From assembly GCA_050633645.1 (NCBI GenBank), contig JBOEGX010000001.1, positions 124,001 to 188,000 of the forward strand: a stretch of 64,000 nt of DNA. Reading direction: 5' to 3'. The position numbers and the translations under genes were made by a program. The stretch is from UBA1672 sp050633645. Its GTDB lineage: Bacteria > Pseudomonadota > Alphaproteobacteria > Micavibrionales > Micavibrionaceae. Below, piece after piece: positions 46,079 through 54,190 of the stretch (position 1 is the first letter of the stretch; each line of letters opens with the position of its first letter). The notes beneath the pieces were generated by a model that saw nothing but the letters and a program-made list of their open reading frames with translations, was not told the DNA's origin and did not search any database.

Positions 46079-46382
46079 TATTTTTCAAGGGTTACAGGCA
46101 ATTTTGGAATCTTGATTTGTCCCACAGATGATAAGTTGTCTCATAGAGTTAATGGGCAGGGTCTAAAAGCTCAGGTTTTTTTCTATTACTCGTTTCATAA
46201 ATTTACGCCATATATAGTTATTTGCATTTATTCTGTGACATCGTTGCTGCGTTTCTTACGTAGGGCTTTAATTCCATTTCTAGGTTATTGCGTCTTCCCA
46301 TATTTAGGTTATTGCGCTTATTTTACTCAATGGAACGTGTGGAGTATGGTTTTGTGGCGATGATCTGGGAAAAAGGAAAAAA
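46079..46382. other. Intergenic gap between tRNA-Pro and tRNA-Asn
   Basis: About 300 bases without a convincing gene. A plus-strand ORF (46112-46363) lacks a ribosome binding site and any domain-like sequence. A 12-base direct repeat TAGGTTATTGCG occurs at 46281-46292 and 46305-46316. No integrase remnant or copy of the tRNA 3' end was seen. Confidence 0.5.
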
Positions 46383-46457
46383 TGGCTCCCCAGGAAGGGG
46401 TCGAACCTCCGACCTGGTGATTAACAGTCACTCGCTCTACCACTGAGCTACTGGGGA
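46383..46457 (-). tRNA. tRNA-Asn (GTT)
   Basis: The 75-base minus-strand gene has acceptor TCCCCAG/CTGGGGA, anticodon loop CTGTTAA with anticodon GTT, T-loop GGTTCGACCC and an encoded CCA (46383-46385 on the plus strand). Confidence 0.96.
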
Positions 46458-46512
46458 ACACTTTTTCGTGGGCTTTTATGCCCTTATGTAGTTGCCTTGT
46501 CAAGTAAGAATT

Positions 46513-46586
46513 TGGAGGCACGGGCCGGAATCGAACCGGCGTACACGGATTTGCAATCCGTTACATAACCACTCTGACACCGCGCC
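46513..46586 (-). tRNA. tRNA-Cys (GCA)
   Basis: The 74-base minus-strand gene has acceptor GGCGCGG/CCGTGCC with one G-U pair, discriminator U, anticodon loop TTGCAAA with anticodon GCA, T-loop GGTTCGATTC and encoded CCA. It lies 55 bases upstream of tRNA-Asn in the same direction, so the two may be co-transcribed. Confidence 0.96.
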
Positions 46587-46708
46587 TTTACTTCGTTCAA
46601 AACAGGTTGGTAATGATTAGTGTATTTTATGGGGTTTCGTCAACTATATAAACAAATGTTTTTTTATTTTAAGCTCTGGTCAAGATTGTTAAATAGGGGT
46701 ATTTTTAC

Positions 46709-46736
46709 TTGAAATGGGGCATCGCTCTATTATTTT
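46709..46736 (+). promoter_or_regulatory. Putative promoter for the pcm-like gene
   Basis: TTGAAA (46709-46714) and TATTTT (46731-46736) are separated by 16 bases and lie just before the ATG at 46760. Pattern-based call only. Confidence 0.35.
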
Positions 46737-46759
46737 AAAATTTTAATGGTGATTGTAAA

Positions 46760-47416
46760 ATGTTTTCTGAAGCTAGAAAAAATATGGTTGATGGGCAAAT
46801 TCATACGGCTAGTGTTACTGATCCTAATATATTGCAAGCTTTTGAAACTGTGCCTCGTGAAGTTTTTGTTCCTGAAAAGCTTAAAAATGTTGCATATACG
46901 GATGCGAATTTAGATTTGGGGCAGGGGCGTTATCTTCTTGATCCGATTGTTTATGCGCGTATGTTGCAGTTTTGCGCACCTCACAGTGATGACGTGGCTT
47001 TGGATGTTGCTTCGGGTAGTGGTTATTCGTCTATAATTCTTTCGCGTTTGGTGAAGACTGTTATTTCTCTTGAAAAAAATAAGCGCCAGAGAGATAAGTG
47101 TGAGCGTGTTATACAATCGTTGAATGTTTGTAATGTTATGCAAGTTGATGGGGGTATAACATTGGGTGCGGATGAGTATGCGCCTTATAGTTTGATTGTT
47201 ATTAATGGTGCTGTGTCTGAGGTGCCTGCCAAGATTTTAAATCAATTAGATGTCGGCGGCCGATTAATTTGCGTCTTGAAGAGTGATGGATGTTCAAAAG
47301 GTACGGCTACGTTGTTTAGTAAATCACAGAGTGGTAATGTATCAATGAAGGTGTTGTTTGATGCATCAGTGCCTGTTTTGGCTGAATTTGCTGGTGAAAC
47401 AGAATTTGCATTGTAA
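46760..47416 (+). CDS. Protein-L-isoaspartate O-methyltransferase-like protein
   Basis: The 218-residue protein is a PCMT-family SAM-dependent methyltransferase with SAM loop LDVASGSGYSS (near 76-86) and the N-terminal helix MVDGQI of the alphaproteobacterial subtype, in which VPRE-VFVP replaces the classical motif. Classical members repair isoaspartate; this subgroup is of unproven substrate. In many alphaproteobacteria it is followed by tolC and then popZ; here popZ follows directly. Confidence 0.88.
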   Translation: MFSEARKNMVDGQIHTASVTDPNILQAFETVPREVFVPEKLKNVAYTDANLDLGQGRYLLDPIVYARMLQFCAPHSDDVALDVASGSGYSSIILSRLVKTVISLEKNKRQRDKCERVIQSLNVCNVMQVDGGITLGADEYAPYSLIVINGAVSEVPAKILNQLDVGGRLICVLKSDGCSKGTATLFSKSQSGNVSMKVLFDASVPVLAEFAGETEFAL

Positions 47417-47537
47417 CGTTTTGTATATAAATGTGGATAGCATTGTATATATCTTGCTATGAGGCTTTGACAACGCATCGTTGATGTATGACACTAGATT
47501 GTACTGATTCCTTAATAACTTAATCCTAAGTCCTTAT

Positions 47538-48194
47538 ATGTCCGAAGAAACGAAAACAGAAGAAGAGCCGTCAATCGAGGAAATCCTTGATTCTATTCGT
47601 CAGATTATTTCTGATGATGACGATGAAGATTCGGATATGGGGGGTAACGAACCCGTTGAAGAATCGTCATCAGATGAGCCGTTAGACCAAAGCGCTATTG
47701 ATGATATTGATTTTGATACGCCTGCTCCTGCCGCTCCAGATGAGCCGTTAGATCAAAGTGCTATTGATGATATTGATTTTGATTCGCCTGCTGCGGAGCC
47801 TGAGCCAGAGGAAAAGGCTGATGAGCCAGAAGATGATGTCCTTGAGCTTACGGACCGTGTTGATCCCGAGGGTGCAATAGATGTTGATATGCAGGATGAG
47901 GAAGTTATTCCTGATCCTGTGCCTGAAGTGAAGGCTGCTCCGGTTGTTGAATCTGTGCCAGATGAGGATAGTGATATTTTTACAAATAGAGTTGAGATTG
48001 CCGCGGCAGACGCTATTTCTAAATTGGTGAAAAAGACTGCTGTTGAGCATAATGGAATTACGTTAGAGGATATTGTCCGTACTGAATTAAAGCCTTTGCT
48101 TCGTGCTTGGCTTGATCGTAATTTGCCAACGCTTATTGAAAGACTGGTTGCCGAGGAGCTTGAACGTGTTTCCAAACGCATCCTTGAAGACTAA
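47538..48194 (+). CDS. popZ: PopZ-like polar organising protein (DUF2497)
   Basis: PopZ forms a polymer mesh at the cell pole that anchors ParB-origin complexes and recruits signalling proteins. The 218-residue protein has the three-part layout: an N-terminal helix (PSIEEILDSIRQIISDDD), a Pro/Asp/Glu-rich disordered middle (about 25-150) and a C-terminal oligomerisation region with LEDIVRTELKPLLRAWLDRNLPTLIE features. Position before valS is the conserved location. The middle contains a recent tandem duplication. Confidence 0.93.
   Translation: MSEETKTEEEPSIEEILDSIRQIISDDDDEDSDMGGNEPVEESSSDEPLDQSAIDDIDFDTPAPAAPDEPLDQSAIDDIDFDSPAAEPEPEEKADEPEDDVLELTDRVDPEGAIDVDMQDEEVIPDPVPEVKAAPVVESVPDEDSDIFTNRVEIAAADAISKLVKKTAVEHNGITLEDIVRTELKPLLRAWLDRNLPTLIERLVAEELERVSKRILED
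47673..47783 (+). repeat. Tandem duplication inside popZ
   Basis: A 45-base unit encoding DEPLDQSAIDDIDFD occurs at 47673-47717 and 47739-47783 with a period of 66 bases. The two copies are almost identical at DNA level. It lengthens the acidic disordered linker (residues 46-60 and 68-82). Confidence 0.9.
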
Positions 48195-48211
48195 TATTCC
48201 GTTATAATCCC

Positions 48212-48239
48212 TTGATTTACGCTGTGAAAGCCGTATTAT
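48212..48239 (+). promoter_or_regulatory. Putative sigma-70 promoter for valS
   Basis: TTGATT (48212-48217), 16-base spacer, TATTAT (48234-48239), about 35 bases before the valS ATG. It lies after the popZ stop. Pattern-based. Confidence 0.45.
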
Positions 48240-48273
48240 TTCCTCCGCTAAAAGCTTTGAGGAAGTATATATT

Positions 48274-50919
48274 ATGCTTGATAAAACATTTGATCCAAAA
48301 ACTATAGAAGAAAAGCATTATCAGGAATGGGAAGAATCAGGTGCATTTCAATGTAAGCCTGAAAGCGATGCCGCGCCGTATACCATTATGATGCCGCCGC
48401 CTAATGTTACGGGATCGTTGCATATTGGGCATGCACTTAATCATACTTTGCAAGATTTATTGACGCGTTATCATCGTATGAAGGGGCGCGATGCCTTGTG
48501 GCAGCCTGGAACGGATCATGCGAGTATTGCTGTGCATATGGTTTTGGAGAAGAAGCTACATGAAGAGGGGACGGATCGTTTTAAGCTTGGGCGTGAAAAA
48601 TTCCTTGAAAAAGCGTGGGAGTGGAAAGAATATTCAGGCAATACCATCACATCACAGCTTCGCCGTTTGGGGACGACACCTGATTGGGAGCGAGAGCGAT
48701 TTACGATGGATGATGGTTTATCACGCGCGGTTTTGAAGTCATTTGTGGAGCTTCATAAAGCGGGTATGATTTATCGGGCCGAGCGTCTTGTGAACTGGGA
48801 TCCAGAGCGTCAGACGGTTATTTCTGATCTTGAGGTTATTCAAAAAGAGCAAAAAGGAAGTATGTGGCATATTCGCTATCCTGTTGAAGGAGAGCACGAA
48901 GAATTTATTACCGTTGCGACGACTCGTCCTGAAACTATGCTTGGTGATACGGCGGTGGCTGTGCATCCAGATGATCTACGTTATAAGGATAAAATTGGCA
49001 AGATGGTTGTTTTGCCGATTACGGGGCGCTTGATTCCTATCATTGCGGATGAATATTCTGATCCTGAAAAAGGGTCGGGTGCAGTTAAGATTACACCTGC
49101 GCATGACTTTAATGACTTTGAGGTTGGGCAACGTCATGATTTACCGATGATTAGTGTGATGAATGGTTATGCGAAGATTGTTGCGCGTGACGATATTCCC
49201 GAAAGTTATCACGGGCTTGATCGTTATGATGCGCGTAAGGCAATTTTACGTGAGCTTGAGGAGCTTGATTTGTTGGTTGAGGTTGAGAGTATTAAGAACA
49301 CTATTCCCGTGGGTGAGCGTTCAGGCGCGGTTATTGAACCGTTCATGACCAAGCAATGGTTTGTTGATACACCGACTTTGGCAAAGCCAGCGGCGCAGGC
49401 GGTGCGTGATGGGCGCACGCGCTTTGTTCCGCAGCAATATGAAAATATGTATTACGCATGGGTGGATAATCAAATTCCATGGTGTATTTCGCGGCAATTA
49501 TGGTGGGGGCACCAAATTCCTGCCTGGTATGATAATGATGGAAATGTTTATGTTGCCGAGGATGAGGCGGGAGCGCAGGCACAGGCGGGCGAGGGTGTTG
49601 AAATTACGCGCGATGCCGATGTTCTTGATACGTGGTTCTCATCTGCGTTATGGCCGTTTTCTACATTAGGGTGGCCGGATAAAACGCCAGAGCTTGCAAA
49701 ATATTATCCTGGTGATTGTTTGGTGACGGGGTTTGATATTATTACGTTCTGGGTTTCGCGGATGATGATGTTCTCTCTGTTCTTTATGGATGATGTCCCG
49801 TTTAAGGATATTTATATTCACGCGCTTGTGCGGGATGCAAAGGGGCAGAAAATGTCTAAATCTAAGGGCAATGTTATGGACCCGTTGGATTTGATTGATA
49901 AATACGGGACAGATGCACTTCGTTTTACGTTGGTGGCGATGGCGGCGCAGGGACGTGATATTCGATTGGCGGAGGAACGCCTTGAAGGGTATCGTAATTT
50001 TGCGACGAAGCTATGGAATGCCGCGCGGTATTGTGAGATGAATGATGCGCTGTCGCATGATGGATTTGATCCAGAAGCTGTTGCATATGCGCCGAATCAA
50101 TGGGTTATCCATGAACTTGTAAATGCGAAGTCCGATATTGAGAAGAACATTGAAGGTTATCGTTTTAATGAAGCGGCAAATAGTGTTTATCAGTTTGTTT
50201 GGGGCACTTTTTGTGATTGGTATTTGGAAATCTCTAAGCCCGTATTGCAAGATGGCGGTGCGGCTGCAGATGAGGTTCGTAAGACCACCAGTTGGGTGCT
50301 TGAGCAAATTCTTACAATTCTAAATCCGTTTATGCCTTATATTACAGAGGAGCTTTATGCTTCTATTTCCACACGAGCGGAAGGTGAGCGATTGATTACT
50401 TCTGCTTGGCCGCAATACCCAGATTCTCTTCGTGATGAATGTGCCGCGAAGAAAATGGAGTGGCTGCAAAATATTGTTACCGAAATTCGGTCTGTTCGCT
50501 CGGATATGAATGTTCCAGCGGGGGCGAAGATTGACTTGCTTGTTAAGGGTGCATGCGAAATGAGCGTGAAAGGCTTTGCTGATTTTGATGATGTTTTATG
50601 TCGTATGGCGCGATTGAATAAAATTTCTCATGTTAATGATATTCCAAAGGGTGCAATTCAAACTGTAGTTGGTGACCTTATTTTGATTCTGCCGATTGCG
50701 GATATTATTGATTTGGATGCTGAGCGCGAGCGATTGAACAAGGCCATTGGCAAGCTTGATGATGACATTAAAAAAGTTGATGCTAAGCTTGGTAATGAGA
50801 AGTTTGTTGCGAATGCGCCCGAAGAAGTAATTGCCGAACAAAAATCTCGTAAGGAAGTCGCTTTGGTAAAACGAGAGAAACTTGAGGCGGCGCTTAAGCA
50901 GTTATCAGGGGCCGCGTAG
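48274..50919 (+). CDS. valS: Valyl-tRNA synthetase
   Basis: The 881-residue class I synthetase charges tRNA-Val. It has PPPNVTGSLHIGHALNHT (the HIGH motif near 46), an editing domain insert with TTRPETMLGDTAVAVHP, the KMSKS motif (QKMSKSKG near 530), an anticodon-binding domain and a C-terminal coiled coil (about 815-880) that contacts tRNA. The ribosome binding site GAGGAAG stands before the ATG. Confidence 0.98.
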   Translation: MLDKTFDPKTIEEKHYQEWEESGAFQCKPESDAAPYTIMMPPPNVTGSLHIGHALNHTLQDLLTRYHRMKGRDALWQPGTDHASIAVHMVLEKKLHEEGTDRFKLGREKFLEKAWEWKEYSGNTITSQLRRLGTTPDWERERFTMDDGLSRAVLKSFVELHKAGMIYRAERLVNWDPERQTVISDLEVIQKEQKGSMWHIRYPVEGEHEEFITVATTRPETMLGDTAVAVHPDDLRYKDKIGKMVVLPITGRLIPIIADEYSDPEKGSGAVKITPAHDFNDFEVGQRHDLPMISVMNGYAKIVARDDIPESYHGLDRYDARKAILRELEELDLLVEVESIKNTIPVGERSGAVIEPFMTKQWFVDTPTLAKPAAQAVRDGRTRFVPQQYENMYYAWVDNQIPWCISRQLWWGHQIPAWYDNDGNVYVAEDEAGAQAQAGEGVEITRDADVLDTWFSSALWPFSTLGWPDKTPELAKYYPGDCLVTGFDIITFWVSRMMMFSLFFMDDVPFKDIYIHALVRDAKGQKMSKSKGNVMDPLDLIDKYGTDALRFTLVAMAAQGRDIRLAEERLEGYRNFATKLWNAARYCEMNDALSHDGFDPEAVAYAPNQWVIHELVNAKSDIEKNIEGYRFNEAANSVYQFVWGTFCDWYLEISKPVLQDGGAAADEVRKTTSWVLEQILTILNPFMPYITEELYASISTRAEGERLITSAWPQYPDSLRDECAAKKMEWLQNIVTEIRSVRSDMNVPAGAKIDLLVKGACEMSVKGFADFDDVLCRMARLNKISHVNDIPKGAIQTVVGDLILILPIADIIDLDAERERLNKAIGKLDDDIKKVDAKLGNEKFVANAPEEVIAEQKSRKEVALVKREKLEAALKQLSGAA

Positions 50920-50946
50920 GCTTTGGTTTTTTGGATTCTGTAAAAG

Positions 50947-50978
50947 AAAACGCCCTCACATTATGCGGGGCGTTTTTT
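50947..50978. terminator. Bidirectional terminator between valS and rpmE
   Basis: AAAACGCCC and GGGGCGTTTTTT form a strong stem with an 11-base loop. The A-run on one side and T-run on the other let it serve both convergent genes. Confidence 0.85.
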
Positions 50979-51005
50979 GATTCTGAGGTGGAAAGAAAGG
51001 AGCGA

Positions 51006-51272
51006 TTATGCTTCTTTTTTGTCTTCCTTGTTCTCTTCAGCAGGAGCAGATCCGCCGAATGAGAAACCACCGAAACGGTTTTCGAATTTTGAAAGCTGGC
51101 CTTTTTCAACCACTTTACCTGTTCCGCCTTGCCATGCAGGGTGCGAAAGTGGATCAACGTCCAATTTCAGTACATCGCCTTCTTTGCCGTATGTGCTGTG
51201 TGTTTTGTATTCTGTTCCATCTGTCATAACAACTGTTATTTCGTGGTAATCAGGATGTATGTTGGCTTTCAT
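51006..51272 (-). CDS. rpmE: 50S ribosomal protein L31 (cysteine-less form)
   Basis: The 88-residue protein begins MKANIHPDYHEI and contains THSTYGKEGD and DPLSHPAWQGG, the alphaproteobacterial L31 pattern. The zinc-binding cysteines of the C+ form are replaced, so it does not store zinc. The C-terminus has an extra Glu/Lys-rich tail. Confidence 0.95.
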   Translation of the reverse strand: MKANIHPDYHEITVVMTDGTEYKTHSTYGKEGDVLKLDVDPLSHPAWQGGTGKVVEKGQLSKFENRFGGFSFGGSAPAEENKEDKKEA

Positions 51273-51397
51273 CGTATTTGCTTTCTTTAATCTGTAATTC
51301 TGTCATACGCTCAACGAAATAAATTTCAGAGCTTGAATGAAGCGCATTTTTAGCGTTAAGTGCGCATGATTGCAAGTATTTTTTTAGGCTAATAGAT

Positions 51398-52420
51398 ATG
51401 AATTGGTGGTTACGGCATAATTTTGATAAAAAACGAGAGAATGTGATTGCCCGTTCTCGCGTTATTAAAGCCCTGCGGACGTATTTTGATGATCGTGATT
51501 TTATTGAAGTTGATACGCCCGCACTGCAAATTTGTCCTGTTATGGATGCGCATATTCATGCGTTTGAAACGGTGTATAAACCTATGGATAAGTCTGGTGA
51601 TAAGGTTTTATATCTTCAGACGAGCCCTGAATTTGATATGAAAAAATTGCTTTCCGCGGGAATGGAGCGGATTTACCAGGTTGCGCATGTTTATCGCAAT
51701 GGGGAATCTACGTCTCGTCATAGTCCAGAGTTTATGCTGCTTGAGTGGTATCGCACAGGAGTAGATTATGAGGTGTTAATGGATGATTGTGAGGAGTTGC
51801 TTCGCAGTGTTTCTAGCTCTGTGTCGGCTAAAGTTTTTCAATATAAAGATAAGGTTTGTGATCCTTTTGCAGAATCTCAGAAAATATCTGTGGTCGAGGC
51901 ATTTGAAAAATATGCGGATATTGATCTTTCTTGTGTTCTGAGTGATCGTGATGGGTTTGCCGATGAGGCACGTGAAAAGGGGATTAGGGTGTGTGATTCC
52001 GATGCTTGGGATGATATTTTTCATGCGGTAATGGCGGAAAAAATTGAACCTTTTTTGGGGATTGGCACGCCAAGTATTTTATATGATTACCCGATATCTA
52101 TGGCGGCTTTATCTAGGAAAAAAAAATCTGACCCGAGATTCGCAGAGCGATTTGAGCTTTATGTTTGTGGTGTTGAGCTTGCCAATGCTTTTTCGGAACT
52201 TACCGATGCGGATGAGCAACGCACGCGATATCATGAGGAAATGCTGACCAAGAAAAAATTATATGGCGAGGTATATCCGGCAGATGAAGAGTTTTTTTCT
52301 GCGCTTGAATATATGCCAGAGAGTGCGGGGATTGCCCTTGGTGTGGATCGATTGGTGATGCTTGTTTGCGGGGTGGATACTATAGATCAAGTGCAGTGGG
52401 CGGAGTTAAACTTTCACTAG
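51398..52420 (+). CDS. epmA: Elongation factor P--(R)-beta-lysine ligase EpmA
   Basis: EpmA (PoxA/GenX) is a truncated lysyl-tRNA synthetase that attaches beta-lysine to EF-P. The 340-residue protein has the class II core without an anticodon domain: the motif 2 RNGESTSRHSPEF with MLLEWY, and motif 3 GIALGVDRLVML. Neither efp nor the lysine aminomutase gene epmB is in this window. Its 3' end overlaps the opposite gene by 41 bases. Confidence 0.94.
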   Translation: MNWWLRHNFDKKRENVIARSRVIKALRTYFDDRDFIEVDTPALQICPVMDAHIHAFETVYKPMDKSGDKVLYLQTSPEFDMKKLLSAGMERIYQVAHVYRNGESTSRHSPEFMLLEWYRTGVDYEVLMDDCEELLRSVSSSVSAKVFQYKDKVCDPFAESQKISVVEAFEKYADIDLSCVLSDRDGFADEAREKGIRVCDSDAWDDIFHAVMAEKIEPFLGIGTPSILYDYPISMAALSRKKKSDPRFAERFELYVCGVELANAFSELTDADEQRTRYHEEMLTKKKLYGEVYPADEEFFSALEYMPESAGIALGVDRLVMLVCGVDTIDQVQWAELNFH

Positions 52421-53588
52421 AGTCCGTTGATGTTTTATCATCAGTTACATTCTCTAACTCTATTATTTTGTTACTGTGCCCATTGTTTTTGTGTTTTTGA
52501 TTTATTTTTTTAAGAGCAGCCAGATCGCTTATTCTTTTCTCTTCTATAAGATTTTTATAAAGATCAGGATTGTAGTCTGCGCCGTTTTCTTGGCTTATCA
52601 GTGTGTTGAATGCGAATAGATATTTCTGCACAATATCTTTGATTCCTTCAATTTCTATGTCATGTTCATTTAATAGCGATAGGTCATCGTTCAGGCTTTT
52701 TTCTATGGATAATGGGAAGGGTAAGGTATTTACATAGTTTTGTGCAATGCCATTATTTATCATTATAATTGGCGAATGCTCTGTTTCTTTGCTTGGTGCG
52801 TGATATACCAATGTTAAATTTGTATTGGTATTTGAAATGTAATCTAAAAGCAGGGGGAGAAGGTTTAAATTTTTGACATAACTTTCTATAAAATCTGTAT
52901 CCGTTAAGTATTTTGGGATGTCATCTTCTGTCCCATCGTTATAATTTAAAGCGCAATCCTTTAAGGGTGTATGGTAAAAACAAATGGTGGAATCATAGTC
53001 TTTTCCATTTGCGCGTTTTATTTTTTCAATAACTTGATCTGGTTTTGCATTGGTTACGCGTACGATTGATATATTTTTTTCATAGGATTCCAGTGCAATT
53101 ACATCCGCAATTAGTTCATCTATTCCCATGAGTTTTTTTGTTAGTTCACGGGTGAACTTATCTTTATCTATGTCTATGCCATTATTATTTGCTTTATTTA
53201 CTATATTTTGAAACGTTGGTAACTGTGGGATGAAGCCAAATGTTCCTTTGTTTAAGAATATATATTTTTGCCGTTCTTCAGGTGTTTTTTCGTGATAATT
53301 TTCATGGGCTCTTTCTGGTGCGCCAGACCCCTTTGTTCCTAAAACAACTTTATATTGTAGTTTGGTTTTATCTGTTTCAGGTTGTTTAGATTCGATTGTG
53401 TTTGTGATGTTGGTTTCGATATCATGGATCAGGTTTGTGATGTCGTCTGGATCAAAATTACTATCTGTAATGCTGCGTACAGAGATTTTAATTTCCTCAA
53501 GTAGTTCAAATTTTTTTAAATTAGTATTTGTTCCGCTTTGTTTTGTGCTTCGGAAGTTACTTGATAATATATTGGTGTCGTCAGGCAT
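52380..53588 (-). CDS. Unknown 402-residue protein paired with an EndoU-type nuclease
   Basis: The protein has no signal peptide or membrane segment and is rich in Asn, Asp, Lys and Thr. The N-terminal 90 residues look like a polar helical region; a central part (about 95-330) mixes strands and helices (KVVLGTKGSG, YIFLNKGTFGFIP, ICFYHTPLKD, TLVYHAPSKE), and the C-terminus is polar. I recognise no domain. It follows the EndoU gene by 64 bases in the same direction, so a shared transcript is likely. Roles as immunity, cofactor or target are all open. The end overlaps epmA by 41 bases. Composition is more AT-rich than the flanking housekeeping genes. Confidence 0.7.
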   Translation of the reverse strand: MPDDTNILSSNFRSTKQSGTNTNLKKFELLEEIKISVRSITDSNFDPDDITNLIHDIETNITNTIESKQPETDKTKLQYKVVLGTKGSGAPERAHENYHEKTPEERQKYIFLNKGTFGFIPQLPTFQNIVNKANNNGIDIDKDKFTRELTKKLMGIDELIADVIALESYEKNISIVRVTNAKPDQVIEKIKRANGKDYDSTICFYHTPLKDCALNYNDGTEDDIPKYLTDTDFIESYVKNLNLLPLLLDYISNTNTNLTLVYHAPSKETEHSPIIMINNGIAQNYVNTLPFPLSIEKSLNDDLSLLNEHDIEIEGIKDIVQKYLFAFNTLISQENGADYNPDLYKNLIEEKRISDLAALKKINQKHKNNGHSNKIIELENVTDDKTSTDSSESLTPPTALDL

Positions 53589-53652
53589 TTGAAAAATTCT
53601 TTTTGTTTTTTATTCTGTAAAACAATATGGTATTTGAAGTCAATACAAATAT

Positions 53653-54126
53653 CTAATCATTGTAGTGTGTGCAGGGGTTTCTTTTTGTGTTGGTTGGGTA
53701 GGCTGTTATTAATTTTTGTTTGTTTTTGCCTAGAATGATACGGATATTGATTTTTTCTACAGTTTGTTCTGATGCGTAATATCCATTATCTTCTTGCCGC
53801 CACTTTATATTGTCATTAGCAGCGAGTCGGGTGATTTCGTTGAATATTTTTTTATCGTCCCAGTTTTTTGGGAATTCACTTTTGCAGGGTTTGCCAACAC
53901 CGAATTTATGCCCTCCGCCAGATTTATTACCGTATAAGACATGCTCTTTGGCGTAATCGGTGATAATGATGTTGTTATCATTGGCAGGTTTTTTTTGATT
54001 GTAAGATAATGTGTTTTGATTTTCTTGTGTGGTTTGAAAATCACCATTTTTATATCCAATATATGCAATGAGCATAATACTTATTATGAAGTAGAGGAGG
54101 GGCTTTTTTCGTTTTCTATGTGTCAC
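53653..54126 (-). CDS. Membrane-anchored EndoU-type ribonuclease
   Basis: The 157-residue protein has a basic N-terminus, one membrane segment (about 9-25) and a linker, then a bacterial EndoU domain from about 57. The domain shows HVLYG (His62), GGGHKFG (His73), SEFPKNWDDKKI and ITAYPTN (Thr141, Tyr143), the His-His-Thr-Tyr set used by EndoU RNases and CdiA-type toxins. Such domains usually cap large secreted toxins; here the domain stands alone with a single anchor, so the nuclease should face the periplasm or be released outside. Cys81 and Cys152 could form a disulfide, which fits export. The 402-residue gene lies downstream. Confidence 0.8.
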   Translation of the reverse strand: MTHRKRKKPLLYFIISIMLIAYIGYKNGDFQTTQENQNTLSYNQKKPANDNNIIITDYAKEHVLYGNKSGGGHKFGVGKPCKSEFPKNWDDKKIFNEITRLAANDNIKWRQEDNGYYASEQTVEKINIRIILGKNKQKLITAYPTNTKRNPCTHYND

Positions 54127-54156
54127 AATATTATCTATCGGATTGGTATTAAAATT

Positions 54157-54180
54157 AAGGGGGCATATTTAGCCCCCTTT
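54157..54180 (-). terminator. Terminator after the aldolase gene
   Basis: A perfect GGGGGC/GCCCCC stem with a 7-base loop lies 11 bases after the aldolase stop, with TTAATTTT following on the minus strand. It separates the aldolase from the EndoU gene. Confidence 0.8.
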
Positions 54181-54190
54181 GTTGTTTTAT

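Noticed and set aside
46112..46363. 84-codon ORF in the gap after tRNA-Pro.
   Set aside because: No ribosome binding site, no plausible domain and random-looking hydrophobic sequence.
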